Positions 17,730 through 25,199 of a stretch of 64,000 bases of DNA are shown here, piece by piece (the first letter of the stretch is position 1; every line of letters starts with the position of its first letter). Source of the DNA: Adhaeribacter aerolatus (lineage in GTDB: Bacteria; Bacteroidota; Bacteroidia; Cytophagales; Hymenobacteraceae); assembly GCF_007991635.1 (NCBI RefSeq), contig NZ_BJYS01000006.1:124001-188000 (forward strand), read 5' to 3'. A model generated the notes under the pieces. That model was not told the DNA's origin, did not search any database, and worked only from the letters and a program-made list of their open reading frames with translations. The position numbers were made by a program, and so were the translations under genes.

Positions 17730-20700
17730 TTAGAAGGAAATATTAATACCAACAGTAGAAGTTTTACTCACCGGATAATTACCAAACTCTTCGCCGGGGG
17801 TAAGCGCACTGCCGAAATTACTGGACACTTCGGGGTTATAACCGGAATATTTGGTCCAGGTGAAAGGGTTTAACAAAGAAGCATAAATGCGTACCCGGTT
17901 AATGCGCAGCTTACTCGTGAGGGTATTGGGCAAAGAATAGCCCAGAATAATTTCACGCATTCTGATAAAAGATGCATCTTCAATTTGCCAGCTGGAAGCC
18001 CGGGTATGGGTAGAAGAACCCACTCCCCAAACCGGACGGGGCGCATTCTCATCTAAATAAACCGACAAATTATTGCCCCACGCCTCGGCTAAATACCGGT
18101 GCATGGTATTGATAACCTGCAGACCCTGCTGGCTATAAACATTCGCCGATACATCAAATCCTTTTATCCGGTAGCTAATATTTAACCCGATTTGGTAATC
18201 CGGGTTATTATCGCCTAAAATCACCCTATCATCGGCGTTAACTAACTTGTCACCGTTGGTATCCTGGTAAATGAAGTCGCCTACTTTCTGATTACCCAAT
18301 TTAGGAGTAGCGGCTAATTGGTCCGCAGATTCAAATTTGCCCAGCACCTGGTAACCGAAAAACGCACCTACCGGATGGCCAATTCTGGTAACATGGGAGC
18401 CGCTTAAACCGCCGGAAGAGATAATTTGCTCCTGACCGGGGCCCAAGGCCAACACTTTATTCCGGTTAGCCGAGAAGTTCAAACCCAGGGTAAAATCTCC
18501 CTGACCTATTTTCCGGTCGGTGGCTACCGCAAATTCGATTCCCTGGTTTTGTAAGGCCCCAATATTTTGCAGGGAGGTACTATAACCCGAGGAAGAAGGT
18601 ACTGGAACATTCAGGAGCAGGTCCGTTCTATGGGAATAATAATAGTCGGCGGTGAAGGTATAATGTTTTAAGAAAGATAAATCAAACCCGACATCAATGG
18701 TCTTGGTCTTTTCCCAAGAAAGATTGGGGTTGGGAGCCGTACTCGGAAATAACCCCGATTGCACCACATCGCCGATGGGATATTTACCGTTAGTGGATAG
18801 TAAAGCAATGGAACCGTAGTACGGAATATCGTTATTCCCGGTTAAGCCATAACTTGCCCGCAGCTTAAGGTCATTTACAAAATCGTTTTTGAAAAATTCT
18901 TCCTCGGAAACCCGCCAACCTACCGATACCGAAGGAAACAAGCCCCATTTGGTGTTGCTGCCAAACCTAGAAGAGCCATCGGCCCGCAAGGTAGTTGTTA
19001 CTAAATATTTGCTGCGATAATTATAAGAAGCGCGGCCAAAGTAGGATAATAAACTCCATTCGCGCTGGTCTTCGGAGCTATAGCGTTCCTGGGCGGTATT
19101 TATAGTTCTTACGTTATCGGTAGCAAAGTTTCGCCCTTCGGCCGTTGCATCTTTGCTAACTTCTTTTTGCATGCTGCTACCCAGCAAAAAATTAAAATTA
19201 TGCTCGTTGTTGATGCTTTCGGAATAAGCTAAAGTATTATCCCACAAAATATTGACCGAGTTGGAATTAAATACCGAACCATAATTAAAGAAAGTTGTAG
19301 GGGCCGGCTCCGTGCGATAACTCAAAGATTTCGGCCGGTAATATTTCCGCTCAAAATAATTTAAATCGGCGCCAAAGGATGTTTTAAAAGTTAGTTTACT
19401 CGCAATATCATATTCTACATTGCCATTAAAGGTCGTCCGGAATTGGTTCATCTTATTATCAACCAAATTGGCCAAGGCCACCGGGTTTTGAAATTGCACC
19501 ACATTCGACTCGCCACTCCACAAAGTTTGAAATAATTTATCTACCGCGTAAGAGCCATCTTCATTGTAAACCGGCAACTCGGGATGCTGCATCAAAGTAC
19601 CAATAACTAACCCTTCATCGCCCCAGTTTTTCTCAGAACGCGCCAGGTTATTATTTATATAGGTAGGATTTACATTAATGCCAATGCGCAGTTTATCACT
19701 TAATTCCGAATCCAGGTTGAGCCGCACGCTAGCTTTTTCAATGCCCGAATTAGGAATAATACCTTCCTGGTCCTGGTAATTAGCCGAGACAAAATACCTG
19801 GTCTTGGTTGTGCCGCCGCTAACCGATAAGTCATAGTTTTGTACTTTGGCAATCCGGTAAAACTCATCCTGCCAATCTGTATTGGTTAAACCTGGTTCGC
19901 CATTAATATAAGGGAGCATATAGGCCGGATAGCGGTCATCAATATTTCTGAGGCTTAAAGCATCGGTTGCTTTATTTTTTGCGGGATTTTTGCTAATCCA
20001 GCTTAAATCGCGGGCCAGTTTGGTGTAGTTAGCATGCTCGTACGCATCCATTACATCCACTTTCTTGGCTAACTGCGAAACACCCCCGTAGGCATTAAAA
20101 CTAATGGTCGGTTTTTCGCTGAAGGCGCCTTTTTTAGTAGTAATAATTACAACCCCGTTAGAACCACGGGAGCCGTAAATGGCAGTAGCCGCGGCATCTT
20201 TTAATACCTGAATACTTTCAATATCGCTGGGGTTAATGGAATTTAAAGGGTTTAAAGAATAATTAAAATTATCATTCCCTTGGTCGGTACCCGCCGAAAG
20301 CGGCAAACCGTCAATAACATACAAGGGCTGGGTACCACCCGTAATCGATCCCACGCCCCTAATATTAATAGTCATGCCGGCACCCGGCGCCCCATTGCTT
20401 TGCGCAATGGCCACCCCCGGAATTTTACCGGTCAGGGCTTGCTGAAAATTAACCACCGGCCTATCCACCAGCTCTTTGCTATCCACGCTAGCCACGGAAT
20501 TGATTATATTTTTTTTACTTTCAGTTCCATAGCCCACTACCACCACTTCATCTAAACTTTTCGCGTCGGTAGCCAGGGTTACATTCAGGTTAGTAGCATT
20601 GCCAATAACCACCTCTTTTGTTGCATAACCAATATAAGAGAATACCAATACGCCGCCATTGTCAGGCACTTCCAGCGAATAGTTTCCGGATACATCAGTT

Positions 20701-20990
20701 GAAGCCCCTATAGAGGTTCCTTTTAAAACCACCGTTACCCCTATCAATGGCTCGCCTGCTTCCGATGAAACTATACCAGTTATTGGTCTAGTTGCTGCAT
20801 TAAATAGTGGCGGTAAGGTATTTCTAGAATTTATTAGCCCACTTTTTTCTGTGATAGATAAGCTTCGGGCAAATAATGCCGGTTTTGCCGGGCTGGCGGT
20901 AAGTACCCCGGGAAAGCTAATGATAGCTATACCAGATAGTAAGCTAAGTTTAATAGCTTTCATCCAATGATCATAGTAATATTTTTTCAT
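17730..20990 (-). CDS. SusC/RagA-family TonB-linked outer-membrane transporter
   Basis: A 1086-aa TonB-dependent transporter. A signal peptide region near residues 12-33 is followed by a carboxypeptidase-D-regulatory-like domain (about 70-150; ITGIVSSEAGEPLIGVTVVLKGTS), the plug (LDEVVVVGYGTESKKNIINSV... VYGSRGSNG-type segment AAATAIYGSRGSNGVVIITTK) and a C-terminal beta barrel ending in TVGINISF. No STN domain is present, so it is not wired for sigma/anti-sigma signalling; control by the divergent DeoR regulator is more likely. It is the first gene of the operon running down to 10309. Confidence 0.95.
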   Translation of the reverse strand: MKKYYYDHWMKAIKLSLLSGIAIISFPGVLTASPAKPALFARSLSITEKSGLINSRNTLPPLFNAATRPITGIVSSEAGEPLIGVTVVLKGTSIGASTDVSGNYSLEVPDNGGVLVFSYIGYATKEVVIGNATNLNVTLATDAKSLDEVVVVGYGTESKKNIINSVASVDSKELVDRPVVNFQQALTGKIPGVAIAQSNGAPGAGMTINIRGVGSITGGTQPLYVIDGLPLSAGTDQGNDNFNYSLNPLNSINPSDIESIQVLKDAAATAIYGSRGSNGVVIITTKKGAFSEKPTISFNAYGGVSQLAKKVDVMDAYEHANYTKLARDLSWISKNPAKNKATDALSLRNIDDRYPAYMLPYINGEPGLTNTDWQDEFYRIAKVQNYDLSVSGGTTKTRYFVSANYQDQEGIIPNSGIEKASVRLNLDSELSDKLRIGINVNPTYINNNLARSEKNWGDEGLVIGTLMQHPELPVYNEDGSYAVDKLFQTLWSGESNVVQFQNPVALANLVDNKMNQFRTTFNGNVEYDIASKLTFKTSFGADLNYFERKYYRPKSLSYRTEPAPTTFFNYGSVFNSNSVNILWDNTLAYSESINNEHNFNFLLGSSMQKEVSKDATAEGRNFATDNVRTINTAQERYSSEDQREWSLLSYFGRASYNYRSKYLVTTTLRADGSSRFGSNTKWGLFPSVSVGWRVSEEEFFKNDFVNDLKLRASYGLTGNNDIPYYGSIALLSTNGKYPIGDVVQSGLFPSTAPNPNLSWEKTKTIDVGFDLSFLKHYTFTADYYYSHRTDLLLNVPVPSSSGYSTSLQNIGALQNQGIEFAVATDRKIGQGDFTLGLNFSANRNKVLALGPGQEQIISSGGLSGSHVTRIGHPVGAFFGYQVLGKFESADQLAATPKLGNQKVGDFIYQDTNGDKLVNADDRVILGDNNPDYQIGLNISYRIKGFDVSANVYSQQGLQVINTMHRYLAEAWGNNLSVYLDENAPRPVWGVGSSTHTRASSWQIEDASFIRMREIILGYSLPNTLTSKLRINRVRIYASLLNPFTWTKYSGYNPEVSSNFGSALTPGEEFGNYPVSKTSTVGINISF

Positions 20991-21366
20991 TTTAATTATG
21001 CGTGTGGTGTAAAAGAATTAAATAGATTAGGTTTACCGGTATAAAGGAGAAACTAAAACTTTTTCTGCTTACACATTCTCAGCAAGGGCAGTCGTTCGCA
21101 ATTGTTTTAATCACTTCAATTAACCTGTTCCAAATAAACTAAATAAAAGTTAATTAAACTAAATTAAACCTAATTTAAATAAATTTAAAGTGTATAAATA
21201 ATAAGTTTTTATTATAATTAACTTAACCTTGCAACATTTTAAACAATAGGTTTCTATTTTCAACATAAAAACAAAGATAATTGAAAGACTATTTAAGATA
21301 TGTTAAGTTTGTATCAAACATTAAGGGAGAAATGTTAACTTTAGGTTAAGCTTTTAAAATTTATTC
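20991..21366. promoter_or_regulatory. Divergent control region between SusC operon and DeoR gene
   Basis: A 376-base AT-rich gap. It contains near-direct repeats with a 20-base period (TAAACTAAATAAAA at 21135-21148, TAAACTAAATTAAA at 21155-21168, with an overlapping TAAACCTAATTTAAA at 21164-21178) that are candidate DeoR operators, a GTTTG-TAT-CAAAC inverted repeat at 21308-21320, and the promoter of the regulator gene. No promoter for SusC could be identified with confidence. Confidence 0.55.
21281..21311 (+). promoter_or_regulatory. Bacteroidota-type promoter of the DeoR gene
   Basis: TTG at 21281-21283 and TAAGTTTG at 21304-21311, spaced by 20 bases, match the Bacteroidota consensus (TTG, 17-23 bases, TAnnTTTG). 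The start codon is 55 bases downstream. The inverted repeat GTTTG-TAT-CAAAC overlaps the -7 element, which would suit autoregulation. Confidence 0.6.
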
Positions 21367-22134
21367 ATGAAAAATATTACTGACAGACACCAGCTTATTT
21401 TGCAGAAACTTCAGGAAGACGGTCGGGTAAATATCCAGGAACTCAGCGATTTAATGGAAGTTTCGGGGGTAACTATTCGCAAGGACTTAAAGCTCCTGGA
21501 AGATAAAAACCTACTCTTCCGGACCCGGGGCGGCGGCTCTATTAATAATCCTTACACCAACGAAAGACCCATTGACGAAAAGGAACTAATAAATGCCGAC
21601 GAAAAGCAAAAAATTGCAAAAGCCGCCTTGTCGCTAATTGGGCAAAACGATTCCATAATTATTGGTTCGGGTACTACCGTTTTTCAGTTGGCCCGCCACT
21701 TACACCCAACCAAACACCTGACGGTTATTACCCCAGCCGTTAAAGTAACCCTGGAACTCTGCAACCGGCCCAACGTTGAGATTTTACAACTGGGTGGATT
21801 AATCCGGCCCAATTCATCTTCGGTAGCCGGCTCCTTCGCCGAACAAATTTTATCTGGCATTTCGTGCGGCATTTTATTTCTGGGCGTAGATGGCATCGAC
21901 CTGGATTTTGGCCTGTCTATTACTAATTTAACCGAAGCCACTTTAAATCAGCGCATGATAGAATCGGCGCAGGTAATTGCCGTACTGGCTGATAGCTCGA
22001 AATTTGGCCGGCGCGGCTTGGGCCGGGTGTGCAGCCTGGATCAGGTGCAATACATTGTTACCGATAGTGGCGTCTCGGACAGTATAGTTGAAATGCTCGA
22101 AGAAAGGGGTATTAAGGTAATTATTGCCAGATAA
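21367..22134 (+). CDS. DeoR/GlpR-family transcriptional regulator
   Basis: A 255-aa sugar-phosphate-responsive repressor. The N-terminal winged helix (residues 3-57: RHQLILQKLQEDGRVNIQEL and SGVTIRKDLKLLEDKNLLFRTRGGG) is typical. The DeoRC sensor domain (about 75-235) has the phosphosugar-binding signatures DSIIIGSGTTVFQLAR, LGGLIRPNSSSVAG, LGVDGID and LADSSKFG. Members of this family usually respond to a phosphorylated intermediate of the pathway they control, which fits an operon with two sugar kinases and a phosphatase. It is divergent from SusC (20990), so the operon at 10309-20990 is the likely target, together with its own gene. Confidence 0.93.
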   Translation: MKNITDRHQLILQKLQEDGRVNIQELSDLMEVSGVTIRKDLKLLEDKNLLFRTRGGGSINNPYTNERPIDEKELINADEKQKIAKAALSLIGQNDSIIIGSGTTVFQLARHLHPTKHLTVITPAVKVTLELCNRPNVEILQLGGLIRPNSSSVAGSFAEQILSGISCGILFLGVDGIDLDFGLSITNLTEATLNQRMIESAQVIAVLADSSKFGRRGLGRVCSLDQVQYIVTDSGVSDSIVEMLEERGIKVIIAR

Positions 22135-22202
22135 CCTGATTCTGCAGAGCACCTGCAATCCGAATATTTAAATAGCCTTGCACCCAGCTTACATTTATAG
22201 CT

Positions 22203-22289
22203 ATGTCTATCGCCGGCATCCCCCTGATGATGATTTCTGCCGGCCTCTGGCTTATAGCCTTGATTAATATTTTGGCACCGCAGTTCTGA
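22203..22289 (+). CDS. Possible 28-aa hydrophobic peptide
   Basis: An ATG-to-TGA frame of 28 codons in the convergent gap after the DeoR gene. The product begins MSIAGIPLMMISAGLW and is a single membrane span ending APQF. Codon use (GCC, GGC, CTG) looks like local genes, but there is no clear ribosome-binding site and no neighbour evidence. Weakly supported. Confidence 0.2.
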   Translation: MSIAGIPLMMISAGLWLIALINILAPQF

Positions 22290-22323
22290 TATATGGTATT
22301 TTTATTAAAAGGCTAAAAAGCAA

Positions 22324-22396
22324 ATGGCCGGTCTTAAGACACGGCCATGAGGCAATAATTTAATATTTACCGTAGCCCCTTTGGAAAACAAGGGGC
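22324..22396. terminator. Pair of hairpins in the convergent gap
   Basis: ATGGCCG (22324-22330) pairs with CGGCCAT (22342-22348), and GCCCCTT (22375-22381) pairs with AAGGGGC (22390-22396). They lie between convergent genes ending at 22134 (+) and 22410 (-). Neither has a clear T-run, so transcript-end function is a guess. Confidence 0.45.
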
Positions 22397-22409
22397 GTTA
22401 AATTCCAAG

Positions 22410-24122
22410 TTAAATATTTCTTTTCTTCAGTTCTTTTACGGCATAATCAGCGGCGCGAGCGGTTAAAGCCATGTAGGTTAAAGACGGATTCTGGGTAGCG
22501 GTGGAAGTCATACAGGCCCCATCGGTTACGAATACGTTTTTGCAGGCGTGCATCTGGTTCCAGCCATTTAGGATAGAAGTTTTGGGGTCTTTGCCCATGC
22601 GGGCGCCGCCCATCTCGTGAATATCCAAGCCGGGTGCTTGTTTCGAATCCGAAGCTGTAATATTTTTAAAACCGGCTTTGGTAAACATATCTGAAATCTG
22701 CTCCAGGTAATCCTTTACCATTTTCTCGTCGTTGTCGTCATAGCCTATGTTGAATCTAAGTTGCGGAATGCCCCATTCGTCTTTCAGCGTAGGATCCAGG
22801 CTTAGGGTATTGGTTTCTTTCGGAATGGTTTCGCCCATCATGTGGCTACCTACATTCCAGTTGCCTAATTTTGGTATCAGTAAATTTTCTTTTAATTCGG
22901 CACCTAATCCGGTGCGGCTTTGGTACTGCCCCCGGTTAGCACTAAATCCAGCGGCATAGCCCCGTAAAAAGTCAGTTTCCTGTTTAAATACGTTTCGGAA
23001 ACGCGGAATATACCCGCTGGTAGGCCGCCGGCCATCGGTGGTAGTATCTAAAAAGCCATCGTAACTACCCGAAACCCGGGCACGGTAATTATGGAAAGCC
23101 ACGTATTTACCCAAAACGCCACTGTCGTTACCCAAACCATTCGGGAAGCGGCTGGAGGTAGAGTTGAGCAATATTAAATTGGTATTAATAGCGGCTGCAT
23201 TTACAAAAATAACAGGTGCGTAAAACTCAATAGCTTCTTTGGTAATTGCATCAATTATTCTTACACCCGTAGCTTTGCCTTTCTGGTCGTCGTAAATAAT
23301 AGATTGTACCATGGCTTGCGGGCGCATGGTTAAGTTACCGGTTTTAGCAGCCCAGGGCAAGGTAGAAGCATTGCTGCTAAAATAACCACCGTACGGACAG
23401 CCGCGCTGGCATAATACCCGGTTCTGGCATTTGCCCCGCCCCTGCTGGTGATGAATGGCTTGTGGTTCGGTTAAGTGGGCGCACCGCGAAATAATTACGT
23501 GGCGGTCTGAATATTTAGATTTTACCTGTTCTTTAAAATATTTCTCTACGCAGTTTAACTCCAGGGGCGGTAAAAAATCGCCATCCGGCAGTTCCGGCAA
23601 GCCATCTTTGTTACCCGAAATACCGGCAAATTTCTCGACGTAGCTGTACCATGGAGCGATATCTTTATACCGAATGGGCCAATCTACGGCAAAGCCATCG
23701 CGGGCTGGGCCTTCAAAATCAAAATCGCTCCAGCGCTGGGTATGGCGGGCCCATAGCAACGATTTGCCGCCTACCTGGTAACCTCTAATCCAATCAAAAG
23801 GCTTTTCCTGTACGTACGGATGTTCCTGGTCTTTCACAAAAAAATGCATGGCATCTTCGCGGAAAGCATAGCACCGGCTGATAATTGGGTTAGCTTTGGT
23901 AATTTCCAGCGGAACCTGCCCGCGGTGTTCAAATTCCCACGGATTTTTAAAGGTAGTAGGGTAATCGGTTACGTGTTTTACGTCGCGACCGCGCTCCAGC
24001 ACCAGGGTTTTCAGGCCTTTGCCGGTAAGTTCTTTGGCGGCCCAACCGCCGCTTATGCCCGAACCTATTACAATGGCGTCGTAAGTGCGGTTTTTGATAC
24101 TATCGGTATTTAAATTTGCCAT
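22410..24122 (-). CDS. GMC-family FAD oxidoreductase (glycoside/gluconate dehydrogenase large subunit type)
   Basis: A 570-aa flavoprotein. The dinucleotide-binding motif AIVIGSGISGGWAAKEL is near residues 15-31, YQVGGKSLLWARHTQRWSDFDF follows, a Cys-rich CQNRVLCQRGCPYGG is near 235-250, and the C-terminus has DIHEMGGARMGKDP and VFVTDGACMTSTATQNPSLTYMALTARAAD with the GMC His/Asn active site. It has no signal peptide of its own, but the gene 16 bases upstream encodes a gluconate-2-dehydrogenase-subunit-3 protein with a Tat signal, so the complex is probably exported by hitchhiking. Relatives oxidise sugars at C3 (glucoside 3-dehydrogenase) or alditols/aldonates. No cytochrome subunit is adjacent. 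Confidence 0.92.
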   Translation of the reverse strand: MANLNTDSIKNRTYDAIVIGSGISGGWAAKELTGKGLKTLVLERGRDVKHVTDYPTTFKNPWEFEHRGQVPLEITKANPIISRCYAFREDAMHFFVKDQEHPYVQEKPFDWIRGYQVGGKSLLWARHTQRWSDFDFEGPARDGFAVDWPIRYKDIAPWYSYVEKFAGISGNKDGLPELPDGDFLPPLELNCVEKYFKEQVKSKYSDRHVIISRCAHLTEPQAIHHQQGRGKCQNRVLCQRGCPYGGYFSSNASTLPWAAKTGNLTMRPQAMVQSIIYDDQKGKATGVRIIDAITKEAIEFYAPVIFVNAAAINTNLILLNSTSSRFPNGLGNDSGVLGKYVAFHNYRARVSGSYDGFLDTTTDGRRPTSGYIPRFRNVFKQETDFLRGYAAGFSANRGQYQSRTGLGAELKENLLIPKLGNWNVGSHMMGETIPKETNTLSLDPTLKDEWGIPQLRFNIGYDDNDEKMVKDYLEQISDMFTKAGFKNITASDSKQAPGLDIHEMGGARMGKDPKTSILNGWNQMHACKNVFVTDGACMTSTATQNPSLTYMALTARAADYAVKELKKRNI

Positions 24123-24138
24123 CTGGGGTATTAAGTAT

Positions 24139-24684
24139 TTATTTTTTAGCGGATGCGGTTACCGGAAAACAGCCATTATAACGGCCCGGTACAAGTTCGT
24201 ATTTATAAACTTCGCGCATCACGTATTCGGAGTTTAAATAACCCTGAATGGTTATATTTTTCAGGAAAGGAAAAAAAGGTTCTTTCTCGGGGGGTAATAT
24301 TTTAGCGGCCTCTTCGCGGGCTTTTAATATTTCCAGGCGCTGGGCAGGTGAGCAGGTAACAAACGATTTGCCGTAATGTGCTTTTACAGTTTCGTCTAGT
24401 TCCGTCAGTCCCTCTACAAAGCGGTTCTGTGCTGATTTTTCGTAACAATCGGCGAGCATGGTCAGGATAAACCGGTGTACACCTAAGTCTTTCGCTCCCG
24501 GGGTATTTGTAGCAGGAATGATGGTTTCTACTATTTCTGCCAATAAAGCTTGCTGGTCCGGAGAAACTAACTGATTTAGGTTACCGGAGAGGGTGTCTGC
24601 ATTCCAGGCATTGGCCCAGGCGGGTAATGAGAGGGTTCCGCCCAATACCAGAGCCAGGCTTTTTAAAGCCGTTCGTCTTTTCAT
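24139..24684 (-). CDS. Gluconate 2-dehydrogenase subunit 3 family protein with Tat signal
   Basis: A 181-aa small subunit. The N-terminus carries a twin-arginine motif (RRTALKSLAL at residues 3-12) and a hydrophobic stretch ending about residue 25 (PAWANAW). The mature part has the family pattern ALLAEIVETIIPATNTPGAKDLGVHRFILTMLADCY, and near the C-terminus FPFLKNITIQGYLNSEYVMREVYKYELVPGRYNG. It acts as the chaperone/escort subunit of the GMC dehydrogenase encoded 16 bases downstream and would guide it through the Tat pore to the periplasm. First gene of the two-gene unit. Confidence 0.92.
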   Translation of the reverse strand: MKRRTALKSLALVLGGTLSLPAWANAWNADTLSGNLNQLVSPDQQALLAEIVETIIPATNTPGAKDLGVHRFILTMLADCYEKSAQNRFVEGLTELDETVKAHYGKSFVTCSPAQRLEILKAREEAAKILPPEKEPFFPFLKNITIQGYLNSEYVMREVYKYELVPGRYNGCFPVTASAKK

Positions 24685-25199
24685 AAATGTAAAAAAGAAA
24701 ATATTAAGCTAAAGTTCAAATTGCAGTGGTAAGAAAAGGCTTATTTCTGGTAAAATCATGAATATTTTATCTGTCTATCTTTTGAAAGATTCCATCTTTC
24801 AATGCACGGGTGCTAACTATGCTTAGAGGTCTAAGAAGCCTCCCGGCCGGCGAGCCCCGTTTGGCCACTCGGGCTGTCTAAGCTTGTTTTCCTCCTCCGT
24901 CGGAATGCTGCGCACCACAACCTTAGAAGGCCCTCGCTGTCCAAACTGCTGTAGTTTGCTGCGTAGCTTGTGCTTTTCTAAGCCTAAATTATTTTTAAAA
25001 ATTAATTAACAAGCTAGCCCAACAACGCTATTCTGCTAGATTCCGGTTCGGCCGAACTCCTTCCCTAATTTAGGGAAGGTGCCCGGAGGGCGGAAGGGTT
25101 AAATACCTCCAGAAGAAAAGCAAGGGTTCGCCGCAAAGGTGAAAACTATCGAATGGAATAAACTCAACTATCTAAAGAACAATCTAATACTCTAAATTC
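24685..25199. other. 515-base gap with hairpin and REP-like repeats, no gene seen
   Basis: No coding frame is convincing. It holds a TTGAAAGAT-TCC-ATCTTTCAA hairpin (24782-24802), a GC-rich stretch near 24838-24970 with several short inverted segments that looks like degraded repeat material, and the REP-like element at 25046-25098. Confidence 0.6.
25046..25098. repeat. REP-like palindromic repeat (empty form)
   Basis: GTTCGGCCGAAC (25046-25057) is a perfect 12-base palindrome. Next, CCTTCCCTAA (25059-25068) pairs with TTAGGGAAGG (25070-25079), followed by GTGCCCGGAGGGCGGAAGGG. The same CCTTCCCTAA...TTAG(A/G)GAAGGTGCCC arrangement occurs at 61318-61521 with 184 bases inserted between the arms. 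Confidence 0.7.
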
